Shown here: positions 10,343 to 22,207 of the stretch, piece by piece
How the letters are laid out: the number at the start of each line of letters is the position of its first letter
How positions within the stretch are numbered: the first letter of the stretch is position 1
Source of the DNA: Odiellus spinosus
Taxonomy: Eukaryota; Arthropoda; Arachnida; Opiliones; Phalangiidae
Length of the DNA: 64,000 bases
Direction of reading: 5' to 3'
NCBI GenBank assembly: GCA_963920705.1
Contig: OY987240.1
Coordinates: 7,605,676-7,669,675, forward strand
Position numbers and translations under genes: made by a program
Notes under the pieces: generated by a model
Databases searched by the model: none
Told to the model about the DNA's origin: nothing
The model's input: only the letters and a program-made list of their open reading frames with translations

Positions 10343-10414
10343 GGGGATATAGCTCAGTGGAAGAGCGCCCGCTTCGCATGCGGGAAGCCCCGGGTTCGAA
10401 CCCCGGTATCTCCA
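10343..10414 (+). tRNA. tRNA-Ala (anticodon CGC)
   Basis: Identical in sequence to 8922-8993, with T5 at 10429-10433. Its flanks also match, showing that the 8.7-9.1 and 10.1-10.6 kb parts of the cluster arose by duplication. Confidence 0.88.
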
Positions 10415-10501
10415 GAGTGAAAGTTACATTTTTGAAGTTCGAAGAGTATTCATTTTGTGAAGAACTTATCTGGAGTTATAGTCGAGATATATAAGGACGT
10501 G

Positions 10502-10573
10502 GGGGTATTGCTCAGTGGTAGAGCGCCCACTTTACAGGCGAGAAGCCCAGGGTTCGTACCCCGGTATATTATG
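10502..10573 (+). pseudogene. tRNA-Ala-derived, anticodon loop TTTACAG
   Basis: Anticodon stem CCCAC/GCGAG is poorly paired, the loop would read UAC, and the 3' end TATATTA does not match the acceptor. The last recognisable unit of the Ala cluster. Confidence 0.6.
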
Positions 10574-10639
10574 AATGACAACTTCATTATGGAAGTTAAA
10601 AGAGTATTCGTTTTATGAATAACATGTCCGCGTTTATAG

Positions 10640-12570
10640 CTCATAAAATGTTGTTAGATTCTTGAAATCTCGTTAATATGACGCGTTTGATAGGGTAAAT
10701 CAAATATTTTCTTAAAGATTAATTTTCAAAATACAGCCAAGCCAGGTTCACACTATCCACTTGAAACGATTTTCGAACTTTTTCGAATGTTTGAAATTAA
10801 CTTTTTAACGTAATAATCACGTTTCTTGAGAAAAGGGCGAAACAATTGACCTTATAATTTCTTAGTATGACTTTCCAAAACGAACGCGATTCGATCTAAC
10901 GCTTTTCTATTTCTTAATAGTCATTAAACTTCCTTTTACTATTTTTTCTATGATGCTGATGTAATTTAACTTAGGTATATTATGTTTAGATGAAATTTAG
11001 TAACAGTGTTCCTTTAAAAAAATTGTTTCTCATATATAGGTGTTGAAGCGAAAGCTATAATTCATTTACGTCATTGCTTTTCATTGTAACAAAATATACG
11101 GAGCTTACTAACAAAAAAATAAGTTTCAGTAATACAATGGATTCGAGTTAGAGTATATTTCACTGATGGGGGAAAAATGTTTTTTTATTGTTTTCAAACT
11201 TTTCTCGGTTTTTTCACGATTATCGTGCATTTATTTATTTATACCGTAATAATCCTCGCGATTCTTGAAACTAATAACGCATTTAATTTGAAAATAAGAT
11301 GGAATGAAAAAAATTATAACTTGAATAACTTTCATTTGAATAAAGCTAGAGATGTGATTATTTCGGCAATTTACAATGTGGTCCTAAATACGCTTTTACA
11401 ACCTGAATTAACCCCATTTAGATTTTTGATAATCTTTATTTTGCAAAAGACTATATCGAATGGCAATATTAAACACTATCGAGTGTTTGAAGTTAGAAAT
11501 GTTCATAGTTAACAAGTCTGACCATATTAATTGTATTTTTGCCACCATTTATAGGCTATAAGCGCGATTCCTTGCGAGATAACTACGAAACAAAATGATA
11601 ATACAATTCGTATTTATTCCGAATATTACATAAATTATCTTCACCATGGTAATAAACTTAAAATATATTTAAAATTATTCACGAAACTATTTCTGATTGG
11701 AATTAAAAATTTCGAACGTACAAATTCCCTTTAAACCCAAATTTAGACCTATATTTGGATTTAAGAAGAAAACTTACTAGTCATTATATTGAAATAATTA
11801 AACATTTACTTTTTGAACGCGTAACCCTTTAAAATACCATTCATACCACTTTAAAAAGGTTACTTTTCAAACTATAAAATATGAAATCAAATCCATTTTA
11901 AAGTTGGCTTATTTTTATGTTAACCGAGTTCTCGAAAATTATATTCTGTATATAATATATATTATATGTGGGCATAAACCTCGTGATGCTGAAAAAGGAT
12001 ATTGAACAGGATAAATCGCGAACGACTAAAACATTACGTGTAAAACCTGGTTTTCACTAGCCCATATTTCATGGAATAGGAAAAAACAATCCTAGATCTT
12101 GATGAAAAAAATAATGAGGCAAACCGTTTTCACTTAAAATATCTCCAGCCTTCCGCTAGTGGCGCTAGAGAGTAATTCCGACGCAAAAACTCTAGCGGCC
12201 AGTCTAGCATCAATAGTCAAAATGGCGAGGAACGAAGTGTCGTTTGGGGATTTTTCTTCGGCGTATTTTAATTTTATTAATACGGTTATGCTTTTTGCAT
12301 TATGGCGAAAAGAACTTCGAACATAAAAATCTACGAATCCTGACTTCTACAAACGTCTCTAGATTCAATCGTTTCGCCATTAATTTCAATTAAATAAATT
12401 AAACCAAAACTTTGGTTAACAAGATGGTCAAGCACATAGGAATAGCTAGACCCATGACATTGAAAAAGAGGCTGAAAGAATGATGCTATAGCAGGGGCTT
12501 GTTATGCATGCATAAACGCTCTTTGAACAATTTGAATGGCGTTTCGAGATTCCTTTAAACACGAAGTTGC
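10640..12570. other. Unassigned AT-rich region
   Basis: No supported gene. A 111-codon frame at 11177-11512 is AT-rich and hydrophobic at its start but has no recognisable domain or splice context. A short frame opens in a CAAAATGGCG context near 12220 and stops after about 35 codons; it could be a first exon but nothing supports this. No repeat shared with the rest of the window was seen. Confidence 0.5.
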
Positions 12571-13162
12571 GTAAAGTTTTTCAAATCGTGTTTTTCAAAT
12601 CGTGTTTTTCAAATCGGGTTTTTCAAATCGTGTTTTTCAAATCGTGTTTTTCAAATCGTGTTTTTGAAATCGTGTTTTTGAAATCGTGTTTTTCAAATCG
12701 TGTTTTTTAAATCGTGTTTTTCAAATCGTGTTTTTCAAATCGTGCTTTTCAAATCGTGTTTTTCAAATCGTGTTATTCAAATCGTGTTATTCAAATCGTG
12801 TTTTTCAAATCGTGTTTTTCAAATCTTGTTTTTCAAATCGTGTTTTTCAAATCTTGTTTTTCAAATCGTGTTTTTCAAATCGTGTTTTTCAAATCGTGTT
12901 TTCCAAATCGTGTTTTCCAAATCGTGTTTTCCAAATCGTCTTTTTCAAATCGTCTTTTTCAAATCGTGTTTTTCAAATCGTGTTTTTCAAATCGTGTTTT
13001 TTAAATCGTGTTTTTTAAATCGTGTTTTTTAAATCGTGTTTTTTAAATCGTGTTTTTTAAATCGTGTTTTTTAAATCGTGTTTTTCAAATCGTGTTTTTT
13101 AAATCGTGTTTTTCAAATCGTGTTTTTCAAATCGTGTTTTTCAAATCGTGTTTTTCAAATCA
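12571..13162. repeat. 14-bp minisatellite (TTTTTCAAATCGTG)n
   Basis: About 42 head-to-tail 14-bp units (estimated from length), most identical, with local variants such as TTTTTTAAATCGTG clustered at about 13000-13110 and TTTTCCAAATCGTG at 12898-12940. Clustering of variants shows expansion by local duplication. Three overlapping frames of about 100 codons across it are repeat artefacts. Confidence 0.97.
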
Positions 13163-13940
13163 AATATTTTATTTCTGACATACTCAAACCCAGCACGCAT
13201 TAGCTCCCTTATAATCTCGTTCGCGACGACTTGTTTGTTGTTTTTTAGTTTTCATTACTGACAGACTAGAACCGAAACATTCATAAGCTACTTTTTATCT
13301 GGTTCGCGACGACCTCTTATTAACGGCGACTTGTTTTCTGTATTGTATATCTATGAAGATATAAAGAGTTTTTCGCCAAAGTTTAACCATATATCAATGG
13401 TAACGGGGATGAGCGTTAAACATTCGATCGTAAAGCTATGCAGCGGCGAGCGCGATTCGGCGTGATTCAGTATTCGGGAGAACACTTGGATGGAAAATTG
13501 ATATTGAAAAAAAAAATTTTAATTTTAAATTTGTCTCGGACATCACGTCGTGACGTCTGGTGGAAAAGAGACGAAGGTTATTTCTTTATATATATTGATT
13601 GGGACATCATGTCGTGACGTCTGGTGTATAAGAAACGAATGTTTTTTCGATACGATGACGTTTTTCGTCATTTCTGGGACACCGACTTCAGACTTCAGAC
13701 TACCAGCACGACTCAAAACACTAGCTAGAACCTATACAAGTATAGGGTCTAGCTAAAAACGCGAGGCGACAGGAAACCCCCTTAGAACCACTAGGATCAC
13801 GTAAGATGCCTACGACGTCACGACCTCGCACTTTCCTATTGGTCAAGGCTTTCCTTTTCCGCAAAAAAAAACCGAAAAATAAACTCTATTCCGCGCAAGG
13901 TGCCTGAAAAACGCGAGAATTTGCGGAAAGTTACCTCTGA
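13163..13940. other. Unassigned, with two short direct repeats
   Basis: A block containing CGTCGTGACGTCTGGTG occurs twice (about 13544-13560 and 13610-13626), and TTCGCGACGAC occurs twice (about 13220 and 13302). No gene or RNA seen. Confidence 0.5.
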
Positions 13941-15480
13941 AACAAGTTGGAAAACCAAAATATTACCTCCCCGACAACGTTAACCTAACCTAACCCTACT
14001 TTAAATAAAAGATGGAGGTATGTAAGGAATTAGGATGAGTATATGGACCAGGGTGCTTTTGATTGCCAGTATTTTATTTCCCCCCTATGTTACAGTGTAT
14101 AACAATTTTCAGACTATACTCAGAGTACTCAAATTTCCCATGACCTTATTTTATGTCAGGTCGTAGGATGAGTAGAGACACACACAATGAAATGATTCAG
14201 TCTGGGGTGGCTTCCGTCCGGAAGAGACGAAAATAAAAAGACGGAGATTCTCCATCAAGTTACTCTTGGACAAACCCAACATATTCTAAACTGCAAGTTC
14301 CATTGGCCCTTCCTCGGTAGATGATGGCAATACTTCCGGTATTGATTTCGTCTGAATTTCTGGTTCTGACGTTCTAATAGAGGACCATTGCTGATGTTTT
14401 CATAATACGTGTGAATGATCTCAGTCATTGGAAGAATCCAAATATATAGCTTGTCAAAAACCGCTGGCAGGCTGACAAGACCTTCTTCTGCACTCCTAAA
14501 ATAAAAAAATATCTTAAAAAGCCTGAAAAAAATACTAAATTCCATACCGTTAGTATTTACACTTGAATAGTTATTTTTATGTTGAGTCTCAAAACATTCG
14601 CTGCTTTTGTCCCAATTCTTGTGGCCAGGCCGTCTCTTCCTGTTGTTAAATGGAAATGGCACCAGTGAAGTTGCTCTGTAGACTTCAAATGGTGATGACA
14701 TTCTGCGCTGGTTGATCTATATTGACAAGGTCTTCACGAATTTGAACTGCTATTCAGTACTTCTAAGCCTCCAAATTATATTTAATTATAATTTAGCTGA
14801 ACGATAGTAACATACACAAAGGTAATAGCAGTCAATTTACCTTAATGAAACTATCTCTATAATGCCAACTCTCTAATCCAATAATAGCATGACTTAAATC
14901 TTTATAGCTCTTTTACTACTTCTGTTCTGCTCTGCTCTCTAACGAAGTTCACTGGACACGGTTGCTTTTGAAATGACTTTTTTGGGAAATGTTTCCCGGT
15001 TTTATAGTGGAGATAACTGAAGCCTTTTTTAGATTTGTTTTCTCCAAAATCAGATGCGCATTTTTTTTATTCAAATATAGACTTGATTTTTTAAACACAA
15101 GAAACCTACTATACTTCAAAAATAGTTTTCATGACTATCATTTTTGTTTTGATTTCTAACGTTAAGTATCAATCCGCCTCAGCTTTAAATTTTATACTCC
15201 AATTCCGCTTGAATCGATCTATCAACTAGAGTACAGTAGTAGAATTGTACTTAGATGATCCAAACCACATTGAGTTTGCAGCAAGCCTAAGTTTACACTA
15301 CCTTTGCTTGAACTTAGGGGCGTGCTGAACACTCAAGCTGGTATTTAACACACAAGTGATATTAAATCCCTAGACATTTCATTGTGTAATGTTCTTCTAG
15401 AGACATAATTTATTAAATTAGCCACATTTCTAAGTAATGCCATTTAAATTCAATTGCCTCGGTTTATTCGAGTACTCTAG
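13941..15480 (-). repeat. Repeat family 1, diverged copy (copy C)
   Basis: Minus-strand copy: starts at the AACAAGTTGG / CCTCCCCGAC end, passes the TTAGG-like block near 13980-14000, the CCATTTGAAGT block near 14680 and the GAGAGCAGAGC region, and fades into the CGCTTGAGT / CAGCTTGAGT-type block near 15330. More diverged than the other copies. The 148-codon minus-strand frame at 14255-14701 lies wholly inside the repeat and is broken in the other copies. Confidence 0.7.
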
Positions 15481-15670
15481 CCGAAAGATCGTGAGAAGGA
15501 GGTAGGAGGCCTCTTATCACCGAAATATAGGTGAGAAACGATTGCCGACACCATCGCGCAAGCGAGAGGGTTCACGTAAACCACCCATTGGTGCAGTGCA
15601 GTGAAGAGCAGTGCATCTATGAGTACAGAAACTGTTTATATATATACCGAGATGAGATATATTATTTAAG
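15481..15670. other. Unassigned spacer
   Basis: Short non-repeat stretch between two family 1 copies with a small GTGCAGTGCAGTG direct repeat near 15592. No gene seen. Confidence 0.4.
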
Positions 15671-17985
15671 TTAAACAAGTTGGGAAACCAAAATATAACC
15701 TCCCCGACCACGACGTTAAGGTAACATAACCTAACCTAACCCTACCTAAATTAAAAGATGAAAAGAAATGTAGAGTATTGGAATAGTAGAAGAAACAGCG
15801 TGCATTTGAATTACATTTCTCTATTTCCCATCTAAGTTACGGAGAATAAGTATTTTCCCTTAACCTCAAGGATTCAGAGAATGCAAGAGTGTGTCCTGCG
15901 TTACCCATAACTATATGCGGCATGTCGTAGACATTTTAATATACACACCAAATGAAATGTCCTGCGTTACTCATAATTATATGCGGCAAGGGGTAGATTT
16001 CTTAATAGACACACACGAAATGAAATGTTTATTTTCAAAGTAAATATGTAAAATACAAGTTCATGTAATATAAATTAACACTTGAGCATAGGTTGTACTG
16101 TGTGATTATCTTTGATAATCCACTGATTTAATAAAGACGAAGGATTTAGTCTGGGATAGCAAGGAATTAAAACGACGAAGATATGGTAGCAAGTTCCTCT
16201 GGGACAAACCAAGAAATATTCTAGACTGATGATTGGCAATTACTTCCGGTACAGTTTTCGTCTGAAATTCTTGTTTTGACGTGTTAATAGAGGACCATTA
16301 CCGATATTTTCATCATACGAGTGATCATAGTCATTGGAAGAATCCAAGGATGGAGCTGGTCGAGAGGTTATTTTCCAAACCGGCTGACAAGACGTTAGTT
16401 TCCACTAATATGATAAAAAAAAATATCTTGAAGACTGAAAGTAGACTAATTTCCTTACCGTTAATATTTATACTTGAATAGCTCCTTTTATGTTTAGAAT
16501 AACGAGGCCGTATGAAGAACTGTCGAGCTTTTACTGACCGTAAGTATCTCATATGTCGAGTCCGAAAACACTCACTGCTTGCACGTTTCAATTCTTCGTA
16601 GCCAGGCCGTCTCTTTCTGGTGATAAATGAAAAACGTGTCGCTGCTCTGTTGACTTCAAATGGTGATGTCATTCTGCGCTGGTTGATTTTCTCACTTAAG
16701 TCATTATAGCTCTCTTTCGTCTCGTCTCGTCTCGTCTCGCCTCGTCTCGTCTCGTCTCGCCTCGTCTCGTCTCCTGGTCTGCTAACGAAGTTCACTGTAC
16801 ACGGCTTTCTTTGATTATGAAAATAATCGGAAATGTTTCTTGGTTTTGTAGTGGAGAAAACTGAAGCCTATTTTTTTTTCCAACATCAGATGTCCATTTT
16901 TTATTCAAAATTGTTGTTTTTTAAACACGGGAAACCTACTGTACTTCTGTCCAAGGGGAGTTTTCACGACTATAATTTTTCTTAAGAGGTTTAACATTTT
17001 GTATCAATCCGCCTCAGCTTTAAATCTTATGTCGTTTCTATCTTGGATGCCCGTGTAAACGTACCTTTATATAGATTCTTCAATCCACCCCAAGTTTGCA
17101 GCAAGCCTTAGCCTATACTGCCCGTTATACCATTTATTTTTGGACTAAATGATATATGCAAAACAGCTTAGCGTGTGGTGCCAACTCAACCTGGTTATAA
17201 AACCGTCAAATTTCTTTATATTTTTGGACAATTTCTTAAATATCTTCTAAACTATCTCGAATTTTAAATTGATTTTTCGGCTACATAATTAATTAGATTA
17301 AGTTGAACCATTTTGATATTTTTTATTATAATATAAATTAATATTGCGTTTCATTTCCTTAAACTATATCACACCATAAGACTCATTTGCATTCACTTCA
17401 TAAAGGTAGTATATAAACCCTTCGAAGGGCTTTGTTAATCGAGCATTGTGGCCATGAAGTCTGGAGGAAAACACCCTCCCTTCAATGTCTAGACGATTCT
17501 TGATCTCTAGGCGCTTGGTATGCAAAGATAATTTACCCATTGGTGGGGCGATGTTTGGAGAGTGGAAGGTTGATGTGGACCATATTAGTGAGGGACACCT
17601 GAGATAGGACACTGAAGGTTTGTGGGGATGGTCGGAGGTGATTATAACAGTGGGAGACGTACCATTGCGTATAATCGCTTTCAACTTCGAGGTTTGACCG
17701 TAAAGTGGATGGTGGAAGGTGATAATATGATATTGGAGACGTCCTGTTGCATATCATTGCACGACACTTAAAACTTAATATGGCAGCCACGCTTAAAGGA
17801 GGTAATTCCCGTTAAACGGAATTGAACGATAAGCTGGTATGATAATGTCTCTAGAGCTCGGTCACGTTATATCCGCTTACACAGGCAGTGACACAGACAC
17901 ACACACACTACAACTACACACACACACAGAGACGACGAGTGTAAAACCTCCCCCTGAACTAATGTTCAGTCGGGGAGGTAAAAAT
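15671..17985 (-). repeat. Repeat family 1, full-length copy (copy D)
   Basis: About 2.3 kb and contiguous on the minus strand, from the hairpin end near 17949-17980 (CCTCCCC...GGGGAGG with GAAC/GTTC inside) through a TG/CA microsatellite (17885-17930), the GACGTCTCC blocks, the GAGAC microsatellite (16719-16775) and the TTAGG-like block to the end at 15671 (AACAAGTTGGGAAACC). It forms the outer left arm of the giant inverted repeat around the tRNA-Pro array. Frames at 16281-16795 and 17364-17790 are repeat-internal. Confidence 0.8.
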
Positions 17986-18800
17986 CAAATGATAAGAAAA
18001 TCTTGACTGCTTTTTAATTACGGTGAATTGAGGTGAATTTAATAGGATACTCATGATGTCATATAATGTCAAAATTAAAGGGATGAAGAGTAGAAGAATC
18101 CAGTGAATCTTATTTTCAGTTATCGATAAAAAATACCATTAAAAATAGGTTATCTACTGTTTAATAAATTAAATTTTTGTTCATCAATTTAGAGCCAATT
18201 ATTAAAGCTCGGCTAGGTTTATGTTTTAACCTCTTCGTAACCCATTCAGCCTCCTTCATATACCTTATCAATCTTTCGTTATTGAAAACTTTGTTTAACC
18301 AAGAGAAGCACTCATACTCAATAAACTATACTTTCTCTCTATTAACTCGAAGTCAATGGATATTCCTTATCACTCTACTGTTTAAGAAAATTTTTGTTTA
18401 CTATTTTGAAGCAATTAATAAAGCTTGGCTAAGCTGATAATTTCACCCTTTTATAACCAATTCAGGCACCTTACTTTCTATTACTTCGTATACTTTATCG
18501 ATATTTCATTATTTAAATAGTACCCAAAAGAAGTCTCATCAAATTTTGTCAAAGTACGTTTGTCTGTATTAATTCGAATTCAGTGGACGGTGGGATCTTG
18601 GATACCAGTGTAATCCCACCTTTAATTAGATTCTTCAATCCACCGCTTGCGATTTACGAGGCTCCCACTTTTCAACCCACCCCATCCACCCGTTTGGGAG
18701 TGACTACTTTACCGAGCCAGGTAGTAGCTCGTCTCGTAATTTCGTATACTTCTCTGTATTATCCTTGGGTCACCTTACATTTTAAAAGATAGTTACAAAA
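17986..18800 (+). repeat. Inner left arm: tandem pair of ~210-bp repeats and array border
   Basis: Two diverged head-to-tail copies of one ~210-bp sequence (about 18177-18390 and 18391-18600), each with AATAAAGC-like, TTTAAC/TTTCAC, ACCTTACTTTCTATT-like and TTATCAAT blocks, followed by a 200-bp border that runs into the first tRNA-Pro spacer. The whole block is present reverse-complemented at 45060-45890 with few differences. The 86-codon frame at 18177 recurs at 45672 only because the DNA is duplicated. Confidence 0.85.
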
Positions 18801-18840
18801 AGACGCCCAGCACTAAACATAGTTCCTGGTACAAAACGAT

Positions 18841-18912
18841 GGTTCCGTCACTGAATCATACACGGGACCACTCGCACCCTAAGCGAGTATTATACCACTA
18901 AACCAACGGACC
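18841..18912 (-). pseudogene. tRNA-Pro(AGG)-like, T arm broken
   Basis: Outermost left copy. Its T arm (GTGTATGATTCAG on the sense strand) no longer pairs and the acceptor is mismatched. The same damage is present in the outermost right copy near 44949-45020, showing that the array borders are inverted duplicates. Confidence 0.75.
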
Positions 18913-19011
18913 TTAATGTATTGAACCCCATCGGCTATCTTACATTTCAAAAGATAGTTACAAAAAGATGCCCAAACTTAAACATGATTCATGGTTATGG
19001 TACAAAGCGAT

Positions 19012-19083
19012 GGGTCCGTCCGGGAATCGAACCCGGGACCACTAGCACCCTAAGCCAGTATTATACCACTAAACCAACGGACC
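19012..19083 (-). tRNA. tRNA-Pro (AGG), compensated anticodon stem
   Basis: Minus-strand copy with intact acceptor, D arm, T arm and C73. The anticodon stem has changed on both sides (CTGGC/GCTAG) and can still pair with one G-U. The best preserved of the minus-strand copies. Confidence 0.7.
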
Positions 19084-19183
19084 CTTGTTGTGTTGAACCC
19101 CATCGGTCTGCTTACATTTCAGAAGATAGTTACAATTAGATGCCCAAACTTAAACATGTTTCATGTTTATGATACAAAACGAC

Positions 19184-19255
19184 TGGTCCGTCCGGGTATC
19201 GAACCTGGGACAACTCGCACCTAAAGCGAGTATTATACCACTAAACCAACGGACC
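19184..19255 (-). pseudogene. tRNA-Pro-derived, anticodon UAG
   Basis: The anticodon loop reads TTTAGGT on the sense strand, putting UAG (a leucine anticodon) at 34-36 in a proline tRNA body. Discriminator would be A. Same variant as 44609-44680, its mirror copy in the right arm. Confidence 0.65.
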
Positions 19256-19342
19256 GTTATTGTGGAGAAACCCATCGGTCAGCTTACATTTCAAAAGATA
19301 GTTATAAAAAGATACCTTTAATTAAGCATGATACAAAGCGAT

Positions 19343-19414
19343 GAGTCCGTCCGGGAATTCAACCCGTGACCACTGGCACCCTAAGCTTGTATTACACCAC
19401 TAACCCAACAGACC
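19343..19414 (-). pseudogene. tRNA-Pro-like, several mismatches
   Basis: Acceptor, anticodon stem and T stem each carry mismatches. Mirror of the copy at 44450-44521 in the opposite arm, but more decayed. Confidence 0.6.
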
Positions 19415-19508
19415 CTTGCTGTGTCGAACCCCATCGGCCAGCATACATTTCAGAAGATAGTTACAATAAGATCCCCAGAACTAACCATGATTCCTAGTAC
19501 AAATCGAT

Positions 19509-19580
19509 GGGTACGTCCGGGAAAAGAACCCGGGACCACTCGCACCCAAAGCGAGTATTACACCACTAAACCAACGAACC
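19509..19580 (-). pseudogene. tRNA-Pro-derived, anticodon UGG, B box lost
   Basis: The loop is TTTGGGT (UGG, the other normal proline anticodon) with a sound stem, but the T loop/B box has become TTCTTTT, so transcription is unlikely. Confidence 0.6.
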
Positions 19581-19673
19581 ATTTTTGTGTTGAACCCCAT
19601 CGGTCAACTTACATTGCAGAAGATAGTTACAATAAGATGCCTAGAACTAAACATGATTCCTGGTACAAAACGA

Positions 19674-20053
19674 TAGTTTCGTCCGGCAAACGAACACGGG
19701 ACCACTCGCACCCAAAGCGAGTAATATACCACTAAACCTGTAGTGAACCCCCTCGGTCAGCTTATATTTCGAAAGATATAGCATAAGATTCCCAAACCTA
19801 AACATGATTCAAGGTTATGGTAAGACGTCGGGTCGAAACCAGGACCAATCGCACCCTAAGCGAGTATTATACCACTAAACCAACGTACCCTTGTTGTGTT
19901 GAACCCCATCGGTCAGCTTACATTTCAGAAGATAGTTACAAAAAGATGCCCAGAAGTAAACATGATTCCTAGTAGAAAACGACGGGTCCGTCCGGGAATC
20001 GAACCCGGACCACCCGCACTCTAAGCGAGTTTTATACCACTAAACCAACCCCT
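19674..20053 (-). pseudogene. Three decayed tRNA-Pro copies
   Basis: Copies at about 19674-19740 (loop TTTGGGT, truncated 5' end), 19822-19890 (AGG loop, T stem damaged) and 19984-20053 (loop TTAGAGT, giving AGA). The strand of the array switches to plus in the following ~90 bp. Confidence 0.6.
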
Positions 20054-20484
20054 AACGATAGTCGTCTTGTATCATGGTTATTTAAGGGTATTTTTTGTAA
20101 CTATCTTCTGCAATGTAAGCTGACCGATGCGGCTGAACATAACAAGGGTCCTTTGGTTTAGTGGTGTAATACTCGCTTAGGGTGCGAGTGGTCCCGGGTT
20201 CAATTCCCGGACGCACCCGTCGTTTTGTATCATAACCATGAATCATGTTAAAGTTTAGGCACCTTATTGTTACTATCTTCTCAAATGTAAGCTCACCGAT
20301 GGGGTTCAACACAACAAGGGTACGTTGGTTTAGTGGTATAATACTCGCTTAGGGTGCGAGTGGTTCCGGGTTCGATTCCCGGACGGACGCGTTGTTTTGT
20401 ACTAGGAATCATGTTTAGTTCTGGGCATCTTATTGTAACTATCTTGTGAAATTTAAGCTGACCGCTGGGGTTCACCACTATAGC

Positions 20485-20556
20485 GGTCCGTTGGTTTAGT
20501 GGTATAATACTCGCTTCGGGTGCGAGTGGTCCCGGGTTCGATTTCCGGACGCACCC
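20485..20556 (+). pseudogene. tRNA-Pro-like, anticodon CGG
   Basis: Anticodon loop TTCGGGT (CGG). The T arm reads TTCGATTTCCGG and the 3' acceptor strand ACGCACC, giving mismatches in both stems. Confidence 0.65.
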
Positions 20557-20653
20557 GTCGTTTTGTATCATAACCATGAATCATGTTAAAGTTTAGGCAC
20601 CTTATTGTAACTATCTTCTGAAATGTAAGCTGACCGATGGGTTTCAACACTGC

Positions 20654-20725
20654 AATGGTCCGTTTTTTTACTGGTATAATACTCGTTTAGGGAGCGAGTG
20701 GTCCCGGGTTCGATTCCCAGACGGA
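20654..20725 (+). pseudogene. tRNA-Pro-like with T7 run in D arm
   Basis: Type example of the variant preceding type 3 spacers: the D arm reads CCGTTTTTTTACTGG instead of CCGTTGGTTTAGTGG. This destroys the A box and puts a seven-T Pol III stop inside the gene. The loop is TTAGGGA. At least ten further copies share it (e.g. near 21145, 21636, 22972, 23463, 24294, 25613, 26609, 31096, 32085). Confidence 0.75.
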
Positions 20726-22135
20726 CCCGTCGTTTTGTATCATGCTTAATTAAGGGCATCTTATTGTAACTATCTTCTGAAATGTAAGCTGACCAATGGG
20801 GTTCAACACTGCAATGGTCCGTTGGTTTAGTGGTGTAATACTCGCTTAGGGTGCGAGTGGTCCCGGGTTCGATTCCCGGACGCACCCGTCGTTTTGTATC
20901 ATAACCATGAATCATGTTAGAGTTTAGGCACCTTATTGTAACTATCTTCTCAAATGTAAGCTCACCGATGGGGTTCAACACAACAAGGGTACGTTGGTTT
21001 AGTGGTATAATACTCGCTTAGGGTGCGAGTGGTCCCTTGTTCGATTCCCGGACGGACCCGTTGTTTTGTACTAGGAATCATGTTTAGTTTTGGGCATCTT
21101 ATTGTAACTATCTTCTGAAATGTAAGCTGACCGATGGGGTTCAACACTGCAATGGTCCGTTTTTTTACTGGTATAATACTCGCTTAGGGAGCGAGTGGTC
21201 CCGGGTTCGATTCCCAGACGGACCCGTCGTTTTGTATCATGCTTAATTAAGGGCATCTTATTGTAACTATCTTCTGAAATGTAAGCTGACCAATGGGGTT
21301 CAACACTGCAATGGTCCGTTGGTTTAGTGGTGTAATACTCGCTTAGGGTGCGAGTGGTCCCGGGTTCGATTCCCGGACGGACCCGTCGTTTTGTACTAGG
21401 AATCATGTTTAGTTCTGGGCATCTTATTGTAACTATCTTCTGAAATGTAAGCTCACCGATGGGGTTCAACACAACAAGGGTACGTTGGTTTAGTGGTATA
21501 ATACTCGCTTAGGGTGCGAGTGGTCCCGGGTTCGATTCCCGGACGGACCCGTTGTTTTGTACTAGGAATCATGTTTAGTTTTGGGCATCTTATTGTAACT
21601 ATCTTCTGAAATGTAAGCTGACCGATGGGGTTCAACACTGCAATGGTCCGTTTTTTTACTGGTATAATACTCGCTTAGGGAGCGAGTGGTCCCGGGTTCG
21701 ATTCCCAGACGGACCCGTCGTTTTGTATCATGCTTAATTAAGGGCATCTTATTGTAACTATCTTCTGAAATGTAAGCTGACCAATGGGGTTCAACACTGC
21801 AATGGTCCGTTGGTTTAGTGGTGTAATACTCGCTTAGGGTGCGAGTGGTCCCGGGTTCGATTCCCGGACGGACCCGTCGTTTTGTACTAGGAATCATGTT
21901 TAGTTCTGGGCATCTTATTGTAACTATCTTCTGAAATGTAAGCTGACCGATGGGGTTCGACACAGCAAGGGTCCGTTGCTTTTGTGGTATAATACTCGCT
22001 TAGGGTGCGAGTGGTCCCAGGTTCGATTCCCGGACGGACCCGTCGTTTTGTACTAGGAATCATGTTTAGTTCTGGGCATCTTATTGTAACTATCTTCTGA
22101 AATGTAAGCTGACCGATGGGGTACAACACTGAAAG

Positions 22136-22207
22136 GGTCCGTTGGTTTAGTGGTATAATACTCGCTTAGGGTGCGAGTGGTCCCGGGTTCGATTCCCGGA
22201 TGGACCC
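22136..22207 (+). tRNA. tRNA-Pro (AGG)
   Basis: Consensus except for one acceptor G-U pair (ATGGACC). TTTT follows. Confidence 0.8.

Noticed and set aside
9029..10644. Minus-strand frames with GFEPGASRMRSG-like motifs
   Set aside because: Antisense of tRNA-Ala genes; same artefact.
11177..11512. 111-codon frame as a membrane protein gene
   Set aside because: AT-rich, no recognisable domain, no duplicate or splice context; the hydrophobic start is expected from T-rich DNA.
12686..13032. Three overlapping ~100-codon frames (FFKSCFSNRV repeats)
   Set aside because: Translation of the 14-bp minisatellite in all frames.
14255..14701. 148-codon minus-strand frame as a gene
   Set aside because: Falls entirely within repeat family 1; homologous copies carry stops and shifts.
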